Part shown: positions 17,520 to 26,416 of the stretch, one piece after another
Layout: each line of letters starts with the position of its first letter
Numbering within the stretch: the stretch's first letter is position 1
Origin: Pseudarthrobacter sp. MM222
GTDB lineage: Bacteria > Actinomycetota > Actinomycetes > Actinomycetales > Micrococcaceae
Reading direction: 5' to 3'
Length of the DNA stretch: 64,000 nucleotides
Assembly: GCF_947090775.1 (NCBI RefSeq)
Contig: NZ_OX352321.1
Location: forward strand, 2,232,001-2,296,000
The notes under the pieces: generated by a model
Database searches by the model: none
Told to the model about the DNA's origin: nothing
The model's input: the letters and a program-made list of their open reading frames with translations, nothing else
Program-made: the position numbers and the translations under genes

Positions 17520-19126
17520 TCCCGTTCCTCGTCCCAGGTAGGCTTGGCCGCCGTCATGGGATGGTCCCCGTCCCAGTCGTCTTCCTTCAGGCCCACACGG
17601 AACTGCGCCATCATGTCGTGGTCCTCGTGCGGCAGGTTATGGCAGTGCATCATGTAGAGGCCCGTGTTGGGCGTGAACTTCATCAGGAGGCGGACGGTCT
17701 CGCCTTCGCCCACGTACACCACGTCCTTGGGCCCGCGCTCGTAGTCGAAGGGGGGCCGCCCGTTGCGGCTGAGGATCTGGAAGTCCACCAGGTGGATGTG
17801 CAGGGGGTGGAACCAGCCGCCGGACTTGTTTTCGATTTCCCAGATCTCCACCGAGTTCAATTCCGGGTCGGCAACGACCTTCTTGTAGCCGCTGGCGATG
17901 ACGTCCTGCCAGCTGTCGTCGTTGATTGTCCACAGGTTGGTGCTGTCGTTCCTCTTGACCCGGAATTTGCGTGTTTTCACCGACTGCGCCGGCACCAGCG
18001 ACATTGCTTCACTGTTGGTGAGCGTGGTCGGGATCCGGTCCCAGGTGGGGTCCGTGGTGTCGACGGGCGTATCCGTGACGTCGAAGGCCATGATCTTGTT
18101 GGTGAAGTCGTAGTCGACGTTGTTTTTGTTGGACAGGTTCCGCAGTTCGATCCGCTGGCCCGTCTTGTACTTCCGGAAGTCGATGAGGATCTCGTACCGC
18201 TCCGCTCCGGCATGGCGCCAGTTGGCCACGGTCTTTGCCACCGGGAGCAGCCCGCCATCCGAGCCCACCATGACCACGGGATCGCCGGTGCTGAGCGTGG
18301 GCCGCAAGGAACGGGAGATGGAGCAGTTGAGCACCCTGAAGCGGTAAACGCGTTTCTGCACCTTCATGACCGGCCATGGCTTTCCGTTGACCAGGATCAC
18401 GTCACCCCAGAGCCCGGAGTGGCTGTTGTCGTCGTAGCCGAGGGCTCCGTTGGCAGCGAACATGGCATCGCTGATGGTCAGGGCGACGTCGAAGTCGCCC
18501 TGCGGGAGAAGCTTCCGCTCGATGGGATCATGCATGTGGTACTGGGCGGCCAGCCCGGAATAGGCGTTCATGGCGGTGAAATGCACGCCGTGATCGTGGT
18601 ACCAGAGCGTGCGGGCTGGCTGGAAGTTCGGGTAGTGATAGTCCTTGTAGAACCCCGGATGAGTGATGTCGCTGGCGTAGCCGTCGAATTGCGGCTTCGA
18701 TGCAGAACCATGCAGGTGCGTGGACGTGGACAGGGCGTGGCCGTCGAGTGCGTGGGTGGCCGGCAACTGGTTCCGGATCCGCAGCACGGCCTTCGTCCCC
18801 TGGTCGAGGCTGATTGTCGGTCCGGGGAACAGACCGTTGTAGCCAAGAATGGGGGTGCTGAGCCGTGGCAGGATGTTGGCCATCGCGGCCTTCTGAGTCA
18901 GCTTGTAGTAGTTGACCGGCAGGCCGTCTGCGGGGTCGGTCCCTGTGGCATAGGGGGCGAGCACAGGAGCCTGCACGAAGGGTGTCTGGAATGGCCGCGG
19001 CATCTCCTTGGAGCTGAGCCGGCTTGCCGATTTGGCCTCCACCGTTCCCGTCGGCAGCATGGCACCACCTGCGCCGAGGACTCCCAGTCCCCCGATCAGC
19101 AGAACTTGACGTCGTGAAACGGACAT
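17516..19126 (-). CDS. secreted multicopper oxidase (CotA/bilirubin-oxidase-like)
   Basis: The 536-residue protein begins with a twin-arginine-type signal (SRRQVLLIGGLGVLGAGG), implying folded, copper-loaded export by Tat. All four copper motifs are present: THLHG (His137/139), WYHDHG (His177/179), HPLHIHLVDF and HCHNLPHEDHDMM, with Cys495 and an axial Met for the type 1 site. The HPLHIHLVDF and HCH..HED.DMM forms match the CotA/phenoxazinone-synthase/bilirubin-oxidase branch. It should oxidise phenolic compounds or metals such as Mn(II) or Cu(I) with O2 reduced to water. It is the third gene of the kinase-regulator operon and overlaps lepB. Confidence 0.93.
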   Translation of the reverse strand: MSVSRRQVLLIGGLGVLGAGGAMLPTGTVEAKSASRLSSKEMPRPFQTPFVQAPVLAPYATGTDPADGLPVNYYKLTQKAAMANILPRLSTPILGYNGLFPGPTISLDQGTKAVLRIRNQLPATHALDGHALSTSTHLHGSASKPQFDGYASDITHPGFYKDYHYPNFQPARTLWYHDHGVHFTAMNAYSGLAAQYHMHDPIERKLLPQGDFDVALTISDAMFAANGALGYDDNSHSGLWGDVILVNGKPWPVMKVQKRVYRFRVLNCSISRSLRPTLSTGDPVVMVGSDGGLLPVAKTVANWRHAGAERYEILIDFRKYKTGQRIELRNLSNKNNVDYDFTNKIMAFDVTDTPVDTTDPTWDRIPTTLTNSEAMSLVPAQSVKTRKFRVKRNDSTNLWTINDDSWQDVIASGYKKVVADPELNSVEIWEIENKSGGWFHPLHIHLVDFQILSRNGRPPFDYERGPKDVVYVGEGETVRLLMKFTPNTGLYMMHCHNLPHEDHDMMAQFRVGLKEDDWDGDHPMTAAKPTWDEERD

Positions 19127-19202
19127 GACCGGTCTCCTTTTTCTTCTTCGGTAATCCGACAGTGCAGTACGGACCTTGGGGGAATCCTGTGGATTCCCGG
19201 AA

Positions 19203-20561
19203 TTAATCGGCGGCTCGCCGCGAGGTTGGGCACCAGGCAGTCACCGTAGTGCCGGCGCCCGGGACGCTGAGGACTTGCAGGGCCCCACCGGCCTCCTGGA
19301 TGGTGTCCTTGAGGATCCGAAGCCCCACGTGTCCCTCCGCGGCGAGCTGGGTCCGATCGAATCCAGCGCCGTTGTCAGCGATGCTTATTTCGGCGCCCAG
19401 ATGGTCCAGCCGCAGCCCGAGCATCACCTCGGTGGCGCCGGAGTGTTTGGCGCTGTTCGACAGCGCTTCCCGGGCCACCCGGTAAAGCAAGGCTGCTGAG
19501 CCCCGATCCAACGGAACGTCGTCAGGGATCAGGACCTGGACCGCGAGACCGCGTTCCCGATGGGGCTCCACGAGCCGTTCGAGCGCTGTGTTGAGCCCCA
19601 GTTGCTCGAGGTCCGGTGGGTACAGTTCGCTGATCATCGCCCGCAGCGCCCGGACGCTGTCCTGGAGAATTCGCCGGGCAACGCCAAGCACCGGCCGTTG
19701 TTCGGGCGGTCCGTGGACCTCTTCCGACTCGAGTGCGTAGCCCAGCCCGGAGAGCCCCTGGATCACTTCATCGTGCAGGTCCCGCGCGATCCTCCGGCGT
19801 TCCAGGTCGGAGGCCTCAACGGAGCGCTTGAGCAGCCGGTTCCGGCTCACCTGATGCATTTGGATTTCGCGGGCCAGGCGGATGGCGGGGGGCAGCTGGG
19901 CGAGCTGCAGGGCGGCCAGCGAGAGCAGCAGCGGCGGAATCATGCTGTACAGGACCGCCTGTTGTCCTTCACGGACGGGGTCGTCGTCGTAGTACGCCTC
20001 GAAGATCAGCCGGGTGCCGTCCAGTGCCGAGGAGCTGACGTAGACCTCAACCAGTTCTCCGGAGGCTGATTCAAACTCGTTCTCCAGTTCCTGCTGGCTT
20101 TCCAGGGAAGCAGTGCCGGGCCCACCGTCCAGCAGCTCTTGGGCCCACTGCGGCAGATCAAATTTCTGGCCTACCAACGAGCGCATGTCGGAATAGACCA
20201 CTCGGCCATCCGCATCCCACACCTTGATACGAAGCACGGAGGCGTCGTCGCGCCAAGGCTGCAACGCGCTGTCCAACTCGGACAGTGCCAGCGAGTCACC
20301 GGCCAGCAGCTGGTCATTCACCAATGGTCTGATGGCAAGGTCTGCCACCCGCTGCGTAAGAATGAGGGCCTGGTCGAGTGCGTGCCGTTCCGCAACGCTG
20401 CGGATCCAGAACGCAACCGGCGTCGCCACGACCAGCAGGGCAAGAAACCCCATCAGGAGGAATTTCGCTACCGCAGCGCGGACCTGGAAGCGCTCGGCGG
20501 CTGCTGCCTGATCGATTGGCTGGGTGCGTTCCTCGGTGTCAGAAGGCCTGGACACCGTCAA
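19203..20561 (-). CDS. NarL-type sensor histidine kinase (HisKA_3)
   Basis: The 452-residue kinase has TM helices at about 33-52 and 203-223 enclosing a 150-residue extracytoplasmic sensor of Cache/PAS-like size (ALDQALILTQRVADLAIRPL at its start; IKVWDADGRVVYSD within). The dimerisation/phosphoacceptor box is ERRRIARDLHDEVIQGLSG (His263). The ATPase has SNSAKHSG, IADNGAGFD and GHVGLRILKD. Its start overlaps the end of the hybrid regulator gene by 23 nt, so the two are almost certainly partners. The oxidase gene follows 76 nt downstream. Confidence 0.92.
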   Translation of the reverse strand: MTVSRPSDTEERTQPIDQAAAAERFQVRAAVAKFLLMGFLALLVVATPVAFWIRSVAERHALDQALILTQRVADLAIRPLVNDQLLAGDSLALSELDSALQPWRDDASVLRIKVWDADGRVVYSDMRSLVGQKFDLPQWAQELLDGGPGTASLESQQELENEFESASGELVEVYVSSSALDGTRLIFEAYYDDDPVREGQQAVLYSMIPPLLLSLAALQLAQLPPAIRLAREIQMHQVSRNRLLKRSVEASDLERRRIARDLHDEVIQGLSGLGYALESEEVHGPPEQRPVLGVARRILQDSVRALRAMISELYPPDLEQLGLNTALERLVEPHRERGLAVQVLIPDDVPLDRGSAALLYRVAREALSNSAKHSGATEVMLGLRLDHLGAEISIADNGAGFDRTQLAAEGHVGLRILKDTIQEAGGALQVLSVPGAGTTVTAWCPTSRRAAD

Positions 20562-22095
20562 CGCTCAAGATCCCACGGACTTCCGCCTCGGCCATAGCTT
20601 CCGTGTGCGTATGCGAGCCGAGCTTGGAAAAGATGGTTCTGACATGTCCGCGGCAGGCGTGGACCGAGATGCCCAGGCCCTTTGCTACTGCCCTTATTTC
20701 CTGCCCTTCGGCCATCAAACGCAGGACGTCCACCTCGCGGATGCTGAGCGGGTCCGGGTAGTTCCCGCCCGGGGGAGCCATTTGGGGGACACCAATCTGT
20801 GCCACCAGCGAGGGATGAACCACCATGTTCCCGGCCCTGGCATGCCGGAGGGTATCGAGCATGATGGCCAGCGAGCCGTCTTTGGGCAGGAAACCGCAGA
20901 TTCCTATTGCCGCTGCCTGCCGGAGGACTTCTTGGGTGGGGTCGCCCGTCAGCATGATGATCCGCGTATCCGGGTCCTGTTCCAGAATCCGGCGTGCGGC
21001 CGTGAGCCCGTCGCCATCCGGCAAGTGATAATCCATGACCACCACGTCTGGTGCCAGTTCACGGCACATCAGCACGCCAGTCTCTACGGACTCAGCCGAG
21101 CCCACACTCTGCAGGTCCGGTTCCCGGTCCAGTGCGCTGGTCAGCAGTTCGGTGAACGTCCGGTGGTCATCGATAGTGACGATCCGAAGGGTGGCCGCGG
21201 GAGCCGCGTCCCTGACGGGCTGGCTTCCATTTGGCGACGCCGGGATTTTGGGGTCAGCCACGGACACCGGGGGTGTGTGGTCGGCGGTCAACCGCAGCAG
21301 GCGGGCGTGTGCGGCGCGAAGCGAATCCCCTGGGCTGCACCCCATCTCCCGGTCCAATGTGCGGCGGAACTCCTCAAAGGCCCGGAGCGCTTCGAGCGGC
21401 TGCCCTGACGCCTCCAGCCCAAGGACGAGGGAAGACCAGGCGCTCTCGTTTAGGCGATCAATTGCTACGGCTTCCCTTGCCCAGGCGATTGCCAGTTCGG
21501 GTTCGTCCAGGGACAGCGCCAATTTGGCGGCGAGGGCTCGGGCCCGGCCGACCCGAAGTTCATGCTGGCCTCGCTCTTCCTCCGCCCACGACGCCTGCAA
21601 CTCGTCCCCCAGCAAGGGCGCGGTGGCCAGGGTGAGCGCTTCCTGCAGGAGCTTCAATGCCTCCGGCGGCTCGCACTGCGATGCCCGCCTGGAGAGTTCA
21701 TTAAAGCGGCTGACGTCAAGGTTCACCAGGAGGGGATCCATCATGTAGCCACCAGTGACCGTCCGAAGCGGACCGGTCTTGCCCTGGCCGGGCTGGAGGT
21801 GCCGGCGAAGCACGCTGACGTAGCTTTCCAGCGTCGGAAGTGCCTCCGCCGGCGGCCGCCCAGCCCACAGGACGTCAATAAGACGGTCCTTGGATACGGG
21901 CATGCCCAGATTCAAAAGAAGGATTTCGAGGATCTGACGCGGTTTGGTACCGCCGAGCCCGCTGGCATCCAAGGTTGCGGTTGCGGATTGGATCCGCAGG
22001 GGGCCGAGGATCTTGATGTCCAGGAAACCCGGCGGCCGTGGCGGCCCCGCAACGACGGATTGTTCAGTGGTTTCCTGCAAGGGATTGAGGAGCAT
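20539..22095 (-). CDS. hybrid regulator: SARP-like wHTH + BTAD + receiver + LuxR HTH
   Basis: The 518-residue protein joins modules normally found in separate regulators. Residues about 25-120 form an OmpR-type winged helix (KPRQILEILLLNLGMPVSKD, LESYVSVLRRHLQ). Residues about 127-272 are the BTAD helical domain of SARP activators (DVSRFNELSRRA, AIDRLNESAWSSLVLGLEAS). Residues 303-420 are a receiver with Asp309/310, phospho-acceptor Asp355 (VMDYHLPDGDG), Thr383 and Lys405. Residues about 448-505 are a LuxR/NarL helix-turn-helix (LSIREVDVLRLMAEG, GHVRTIFSKLG). It should be phosphorylated by the downstream overlapping NarL-type kinase. Two DNA-binding domains in one chain could bridge two sites. 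Confidence 0.92.
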   Translation of the reverse strand: MLLNPLQETTEQSVVAGPPRPPGFLDIKILGPLRIQSATATLDASGLGGTKPRQILEILLLNLGMPVSKDRLIDVLWAGRPPAEALPTLESYVSVLRRHLQPGQGKTGPLRTVTGGYMMDPLLVNLDVSRFNELSRRASQCEPPEALKLLQEALTLATAPLLGDELQASWAEEERGQHELRVGRARALAAKLALSLDEPELAIAWAREAVAIDRLNESAWSSLVLGLEASGQPLEALRAFEEFRRTLDREMGCSPGDSLRAAHARLLRLTADHTPPVSVADPKIPASPNGSQPVRDAAPAATLRIVTIDDHRTFTELLTSALDREPDLQSVGSAESVETGVLMCRELAPDVVVMDYHLPDGDGLTAARRILEQDPDTRIIMLTGDPTQEVLRQAAAIGICGFLPKDGSLAIMLDTLRHARAGNMVVHPSLVAQIGVPQMAPPGGNYPDPLSIREVDVLRLMAEGQEIRAVAKGLGISVHACRGHVRTIFSKLGSHTHTEAMAEAEVRGILSVDGVQAF

Positions 22096-22213
22096 TTCGA
22101 GACCTGCAATTCAGACGGGAACTTGTGCTCCCAAGCATTTGGTATGCGATAAGCCTCAACACCAGTGTGCTGTACTCGTTTTTCCTGCGTGGGACTACCC
22201 GGAGGCTCAGGCC

Positions 22214-22723
22214 TCAGCTGCCCCGGTGGTGACCCGCTCCGAGCGACAGCTCCTGTCCCCCGGGCAGTTCCAGCGTCAGATCAATGGCGCGATCCGGGAG
22301 CTCGAACACAAGTGTGGCGTTGATGCTCTCCCCCTGGGCCGCGGTAGGCGGAAGGGGGGAAGACCAGACGGCTTTCCAGGTTCCGCTGCCGAGGCCCGAG
22401 ATGGAGTAGTCAGAGGGGTCAATGGAGAGACCGCCCTTTTCCAATGCGGTCAGCTCCAGCAGAACGCGGACCCGGTGGAGCCCCTCCGCGGCCGGGATAG
22501 CCAGCGCGGCCGGAGCCGATGCGGGCATCCAACCGTCGACCTCGGTCGGTATGACCCCGTTGATCCGGGCGACTCCCCCGGTGACACCGGCCGAGGCGCC
22601 CAGGGGGGCGGGGGGTTTCCGCGGCGTGGCCATCAGGAGGCTGGCGACAATGACCCCGACAAGGGTGAGCAGAATCGCCGGAACCAGGATTTTCGTGCGC
22701 TGGAGCGTTGTTGACCGTGACAT
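22214..22723 (-). CDS. membrane-anchored extracytoplasmic protein, unknown
   Basis: The 169-residue protein has one N-terminal membrane helix (ILVPAILLTLVGVIVASLLM) and a beta-rich outer domain (HRVRVLLELTALEKGGLSID, then INATLVFELPDRAIDLTLEL) reminiscent of small immunoglobulin-like/DUF4352-type domains. No catalytic motif is seen. It precedes the regulator gene by 118 nt on the same strand, so it may belong to the oxidase locus. Confidence 0.7.
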   Translation of the reverse strand: MSRSTTLQRTKILVPAILLTLVGVIVASLLMATPRKPPAPLGASAGVTGGVARINGVIPTEVDGWMPASAPAALAIPAAEGLHRVRVLLELTALEKGGLSIDPSDYSISGLGSGTWKAVWSSPLPPTAAQGESINATLVFELPDRAIDLTLELPGGQELSLGAGHHRGS

Positions 22724-23028
22724 GTTGATAAGTGTCCGGCCTCAGCCCTAGGGAAACCCTTGGAACGTCGCTCCGGCCATACGCGCGGGCTTTCTGGCAA
22801 CAGGATATTTACAAGTCCGCATCCATAGCGTGACGGTCAACAGGTGGGCCCCGGGCGCACCCTGTTCCTGCCCCTCGGGCCGGAGCGGCGACAAACGCAC
22901 AGAATGGAGACCGGAATGCAACGAATAGGTGGGTCCTTTTTCCCGGTTTCCGCGGTGCAAGCCGGTGGACTGGCAGCCGGATCGGTACATGTTAAGCTGG
23001 CGGTCGGCCCGGCCCTGCCGGAATCAGC
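22724..23028. other. intergenic region between divergent genes
   Basis: This 305-nt stretch should hold the promoters for the membrane protein at 22723 (minus) and the gene at 23029 (plus). A short plus-strand frame (ATG 22918, 38 codons, GGAGACCGG before it) ends in ATGA overlapping the start at 23029, which might be a coupled leader ORF. Nothing else is seen. Confidence 0.35.
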
Positions 23029-23394
23029 ATGACCTCCGGTGAAGGATTCCGGAACGCCGGCGAACTCCCGGGCCGGGATTGGGGCAGCAGGGCAGCGCCG
23101 CACGACCGTGCGCCCGACCAATATGCCGGCACCTCGCTTCGGTTGCAGGTCCTCGAGATCATCGCCAGCCTCCTCAACAGCACCGGGCCCGAATTGGAGG
23201 AGGTGCGTGTCCGGCTGCGAAATCTTGTCCGTGAGCATCCCTGGGACCCGGAAATCGCGCTGTTGCTGCACCTTAGCGGGGTGGGACGGGACAGTACTGC
23301 TCCGCAGGATGGGTTCACCCTTGCCATCGAGCCGCCCCCCGTCCAGGCGCCGGCGCTTGCCCAGGAACCGTCCGGGGGTGATCGTCCCGAATAG
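23029..23394 (+). CDS. hypothetical protein (121 aa)
   Basis: The frame shows high third-position GC and a coherent central segment (SLRLQVLEIIASLLNSTGPE, then REHPWDPEIALLLHLSGVG) that looks like a helical repeat, flanked by low-complexity polar ends. The alternative antisense frame (22837-23400) is Arg/Pro-rich and less convincing. No family is recognised. The gene is convergent with the EF-G paralogue. Confidence 0.5.
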   Translation: MTSGEGFRNAGELPGRDWGSRAAPHDRAPDQYAGTSLRLQVLEIIASLLNSTGPELEEVRVRLRNLVREHPWDPEIALLLHLSGVGRDSTAPQDGFTLAIEPPPVQAPALAQEPSGGDRPE

Positions 23395-23442
23395 GGTCAC
23401 ACCTTCTTTTCAGGCGAGGAGGGTCGACGGCGCAACCGGTCC

Positions 23443-25620
23443 TCAACCTTTCCCGGTCGGTCGGACGGCACTCGCTGGCACCGGTTCGTGCCGCAGGTAG
23501 CTCCGGCTGAACCTTCCGCTCCCGGACGTCAGGGCGCGCAATTCAATCGAATACCGCAACAGTTCCTGATCAGGGACTTCGGCGCCGATTTCCGTGATGT
23601 CTCCCCCCGTGGACGTTGTGCCGGTCAGCCGTGCACGGCGGGAGGACAAACCGCTCATTACCGCCCCCACGTGCTCGTCTGAAACGCTGATGGTGACTTC
23701 GGAGACGGGTTCCAGCAATTGAATGCGCGTGGCCGCGGCCGCCTCGCGCAGGGCCAGCGCACCCGCCGCCTGAAATGCGGCATCGGAGGAGTCCACGCTG
23801 TGTGCCTTGCCGCCGAGCAACGTCACCCGGATATCCACCACCGGGAAGCCTGCGGCGACCCCTTTCTGCATCTGGGCCCGTACCCCTTTCTCCACCGAAG
23901 CGATGAAAGGCCCCGGAATGACGCCCCCCACGGTCTTGTCGATGAATTCGAAGCCGGCACCGCGCGCGAGCGGCTCGACGTCGATGTCGCAGACGGCATA
24001 CTGGCCATGGCCCCCGGATTGCTTGACGTACCTGCCGTGGCCGGCCGCGCGCGCCGAAAAGGTCTCCCGCAGCGGTGTCACCACCTCCACCGTGTGCAGG
24101 TTCACCCCCTGGTCCCGCAGCCTGCCGAGGACCACCTCGGCGTGCGCCTCACCCATGCACCACAGGATCAGCTGATGGGTCTCGGGGTTCCGCTCGACCC
24201 GGAGGGCCGGGTCGCCGGCCGCGACCTTTCCCAGGCTTTTGGCCAGGACGTCCTCGTCACCGTGCGAGGCCGCCTCGATGGCGACGGGAAGCAGCGGTTG
24301 GGGCATCTCCCACGGCTGGACCAACAGCGGCAGCTCCTTGGCCGAGATGGTGTCCCCGGTCTCGGCGGCGCCCAACTTTGTAAGGGCGCAAATATCTCCG
24401 GCCACGCAGTATGGGACCGGCCGCAGACTGGAACCGAAGGGGGAATACAGGTGCGCGACCCGCTCGTCGCTGTCGTGGTCTTCATGGCCCCGGTCGGCCA
24501 GGCCGCGGCCGCCGACATGGACAGCCGAGTCTTCCCGTAGCGTGCCGGAGAAAAGGCGGACGAGGCAGACCCGGCCCAGGAACGGGTCGATCGTGGTGCG
24601 CACGACCTCGCCGGCCAGGGGGCCCGCCGGGTCACAGCCCGCGAGGCCGGCCGGGCTACCGGCGAGATCCGTTACAGGCGGCAGTTCACGCTCGACCGGG
24701 GACGGGAACGCCCGCGTCATTGACTCCAGCAGTTCTGCCAGGCCGAGGCCGGTCTCCGCGGAGGTCGGCAGCACCGGATGGAAGGAGGCCCTTGCCACTG
24801 CCGTCTCCAGATCCTGAACCAGAATGTCCGCTGCGATTTCCTCGCCGGCAAGGTACCGGTCCATCAGCGTCTCGTCTTCGCTCTCCGCGATGATGCCTTC
24901 AATGAGGGCGCTCCGCGCAGCCTCCGACGCGCGGAGTTCGACGTCGTCGGCGTTCCGAAAGACGGGCAAAGGATTGTCCGCCGCCAGTTCCGAGACGGTG
25001 CCGGAGAGCAGCCCGAACAAGGCCGTGGTGGCGGTCCCCGTGCCGACCGGCAGGTAGAGCGGCATCACCGAGTCACCGAAGGCCTGCCTGCATCTGGCGA
25101 GGGCGGCGTCGAAGTCCGCCCGGGGGTGATCCAGGCGGCTAATTACAACCGCCCGCGGCATGCGGGCCCGCTGGCACTCCGTCCAGAGTGCGCTGGTCGC
25201 AGCGTCGATATCGTCAACGGCCGAGACGACAAAAAGCGCCGCGTCCGCGGCGCGCAGTCCGGCCCGCAGCTCACCGATAAACTCCCCGTAACCGGGAGTG
25301 TCCAGCAGGTTGACCTTGACGCCGTTGATCCCGATGGGCACCACCGAGAGCGCGACGGAACGCTGTTGGTGGATCGCCGCCGGTTCCGAATCGCTGACGG
25401 TGGTGCCTTCCGCGATGGAGCCCTTGCGTGAGATGGCGCCGGTGGCGGCGAGCAGCGCCTCCGTGAGCAGAGTCTTGCCGGAGCCCGAGTGGCCAACGAG
25501 GGCCACATTCCGGATTTGCTCGGGCCGGTCCGGCGGCGATCCGACTGTTGCGTCCGCCCGCCGGAGGTCGGCGCCGCGGCCGGGATTCTTCGCCGGAACC
25601 TTTGCATCCTTCGTCGGCAT
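23443..25620 (-). CDS. fusA2: elongation factor G-like GTPase (EF-G2 type)
   Basis: The 725-residue protein has the domain order of EF-G: a G domain with P-loop GHSGSGKT and switch DTPGYGEF, domain II (RVCLVRLFSGTLREDSAVHV), domain III, domain IV (GHGRYVKQSGGHGQYAVCDI) and domain V (EPVSEVTISVSDEHVGAVMS). The NKxD guanine-specificity motif is replaced by SRLD (VVISRLDHP), as in the divergent second EF-G of actinobacteria. It is probably not the main translocase. It stands apart from ribosomal protein genes, consistent with a paralogue. Confidence 0.85.
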   Translation of the reverse strand: MPTKDAKVPAKNPGRGADLRRADATVGSPPDRPEQIRNVALVGHSGSGKTLLTEALLAATGAISRKGSIAEGTTVSDSEPAAIHQQRSVALSVVPIGINGVKVNLLDTPGYGEFIGELRAGLRAADAALFVVSAVDDIDAATSALWTECQRARMPRAVVISRLDHPRADFDAALARCRQAFGDSVMPLYLPVGTGTATTALFGLLSGTVSELAADNPLPVFRNADDVELRASEAARSALIEGIIAESEDETLMDRYLAGEEIAADILVQDLETAVARASFHPVLPTSAETGLGLAELLESMTRAFPSPVERELPPVTDLAGSPAGLAGCDPAGPLAGEVVRTTIDPFLGRVCLVRLFSGTLREDSAVHVGGRGLADRGHEDHDSDERVAHLYSPFGSSLRPVPYCVAGDICALTKLGAAETGDTISAKELPLLVQPWEMPQPLLPVAIEAASHGDEDVLAKSLGKVAAGDPALRVERNPETHQLILWCMGEAHAEVVLGRLRDQGVNLHTVEVVTPLRETFSARAAGHGRYVKQSGGHGQYAVCDIDVEPLARGAGFEFIDKTVGGVIPGPFIASVEKGVRAQMQKGVAAGFPVVDIRVTLLGGKAHSVDSSDAAFQAAGALALREAAAATRIQLLEPVSEVTISVSDEHVGAVMSGLSSRRARLTGTTSTGGDITEIGAEVPDQELLRYSIELRALTSGSGRFSRSYLRHEPVPASAVRPTGKG

Positions 25621-25768
25621 GAGTGCCTCCTGGCGTTGTATCCATGGTCCGCGGCCGTGCGGCCGAAAAGGCCTGTGTTAAGGATTTGACACCCTGCGAG
25701 GAGCCGACAGCAAGAGCCAGCCAATCTCCGGCCTCCGGGCTCACGGCCCGCCCGCGCTTGCTCGCGGC

Positions 25769-26245
25769 TCAGCGGCCGTCGTAGGCCCTTTGCAGCGCGG
25801 CGATATCCAGCTTGTGCATTGAGAGCATGGCTTGCATGGCCCGTTGGGAGCCCACCGGGTCGGGGCCGCCGAGCAGTTGGCCCAGCACGGACGGTATGAC
25901 CTGCCACGAGACCCCGTACCTGTCCTTGAGCCAGCCGCACTGGCCTTCGGAGCCGCCCTGGCTCAACGCCGCCCAGTAGCGGTCCACGTCTTCCTGCGAG
26001 GCGCAATCGACGACGAAGGAGACCGCCTCGCTGAAGGTGAAGGCCGGTCCCCCGTTCAGCGCGGTGAAGGTCCGGTCCCCGATCTCGAAGCGGACCGTGA
26101 TCGCCTGGCCCGCGGGCCCGGGGCCACCTTCGCCGTAGCGGGCCACGTCCAGGACCTTGCCGTCCCCGAAGACGGAAACGTAGAACTCAGCGGCCTCCTC
26201 GGCCTGGTTGTCGAACCACAGGCAGGTGGTGATTTTTTCGCTCAC
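25769..26245 (-). CDS. PhnB-like VOC family protein
   Basis: The 158-residue product begins with the PhnB/3-demethylubiquinone-methyltransferase-like motif (ITTCLWFDNQAEEAAEFYVS) and contains the typical VRFEIGDRTFTALNGGP, the FVVDCASQEDVDRYWAALS helix and GWLKDRYGVSWQVIP. Despite the old family name these are VOC-fold proteins, not methyltransferases, and their substrate is generally unknown. The gene is single and convergent with no obvious partner. Confidence 0.85.
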   Translation of the reverse strand: MSEKITTCLWFDNQAEEAAEFYVSVFGDGKVLDVARYGEGGPGPAGQAITVRFEIGDRTFTALNGGPAFTFSEAVSFVVDCASQEDVDRYWAALSQGGSEGQCGWLKDRYGVSWQVIPSVLGQLLGGPDPVGSQRAMQAMLSMHKLDIAALQRAYDGR

Positions 26246-26403
26246 TGCGCACGCTCTTTCCGCTCTGCCCGTGCCGCAGGGCTGTGTCCGGCGGCGATGC
26301 GGGTTGAGCCAGAGCCTAGCCCCGCACCCTTAGGCACACAACGTCCGGTCACCCCGACGGCAGTGCGGTGACCGGCCATTGCGCCCAGGCCCGGCTGCGG
26401 GGC

Positions 26404-26409
26404 TAGGGT
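26404..26409 (+). promoter_or_regulatory. -10 element (TAGGGT) of the DUF3054 gene, predicted leaderless
   Basis: TAGGGT ends 7 nt before ATG 26417 and no ribosome binding site lies between. Confidence 0.35.
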
Positions 26410-26416
26410 TGAAGCC

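Noticed and set aside
22837..23400. 187-codon minus-strand frame
   Set aside because: The opposite frame at 23029-23394 has better codon structure and a coherent helical core; the minus product is Arg/Pro-rich.
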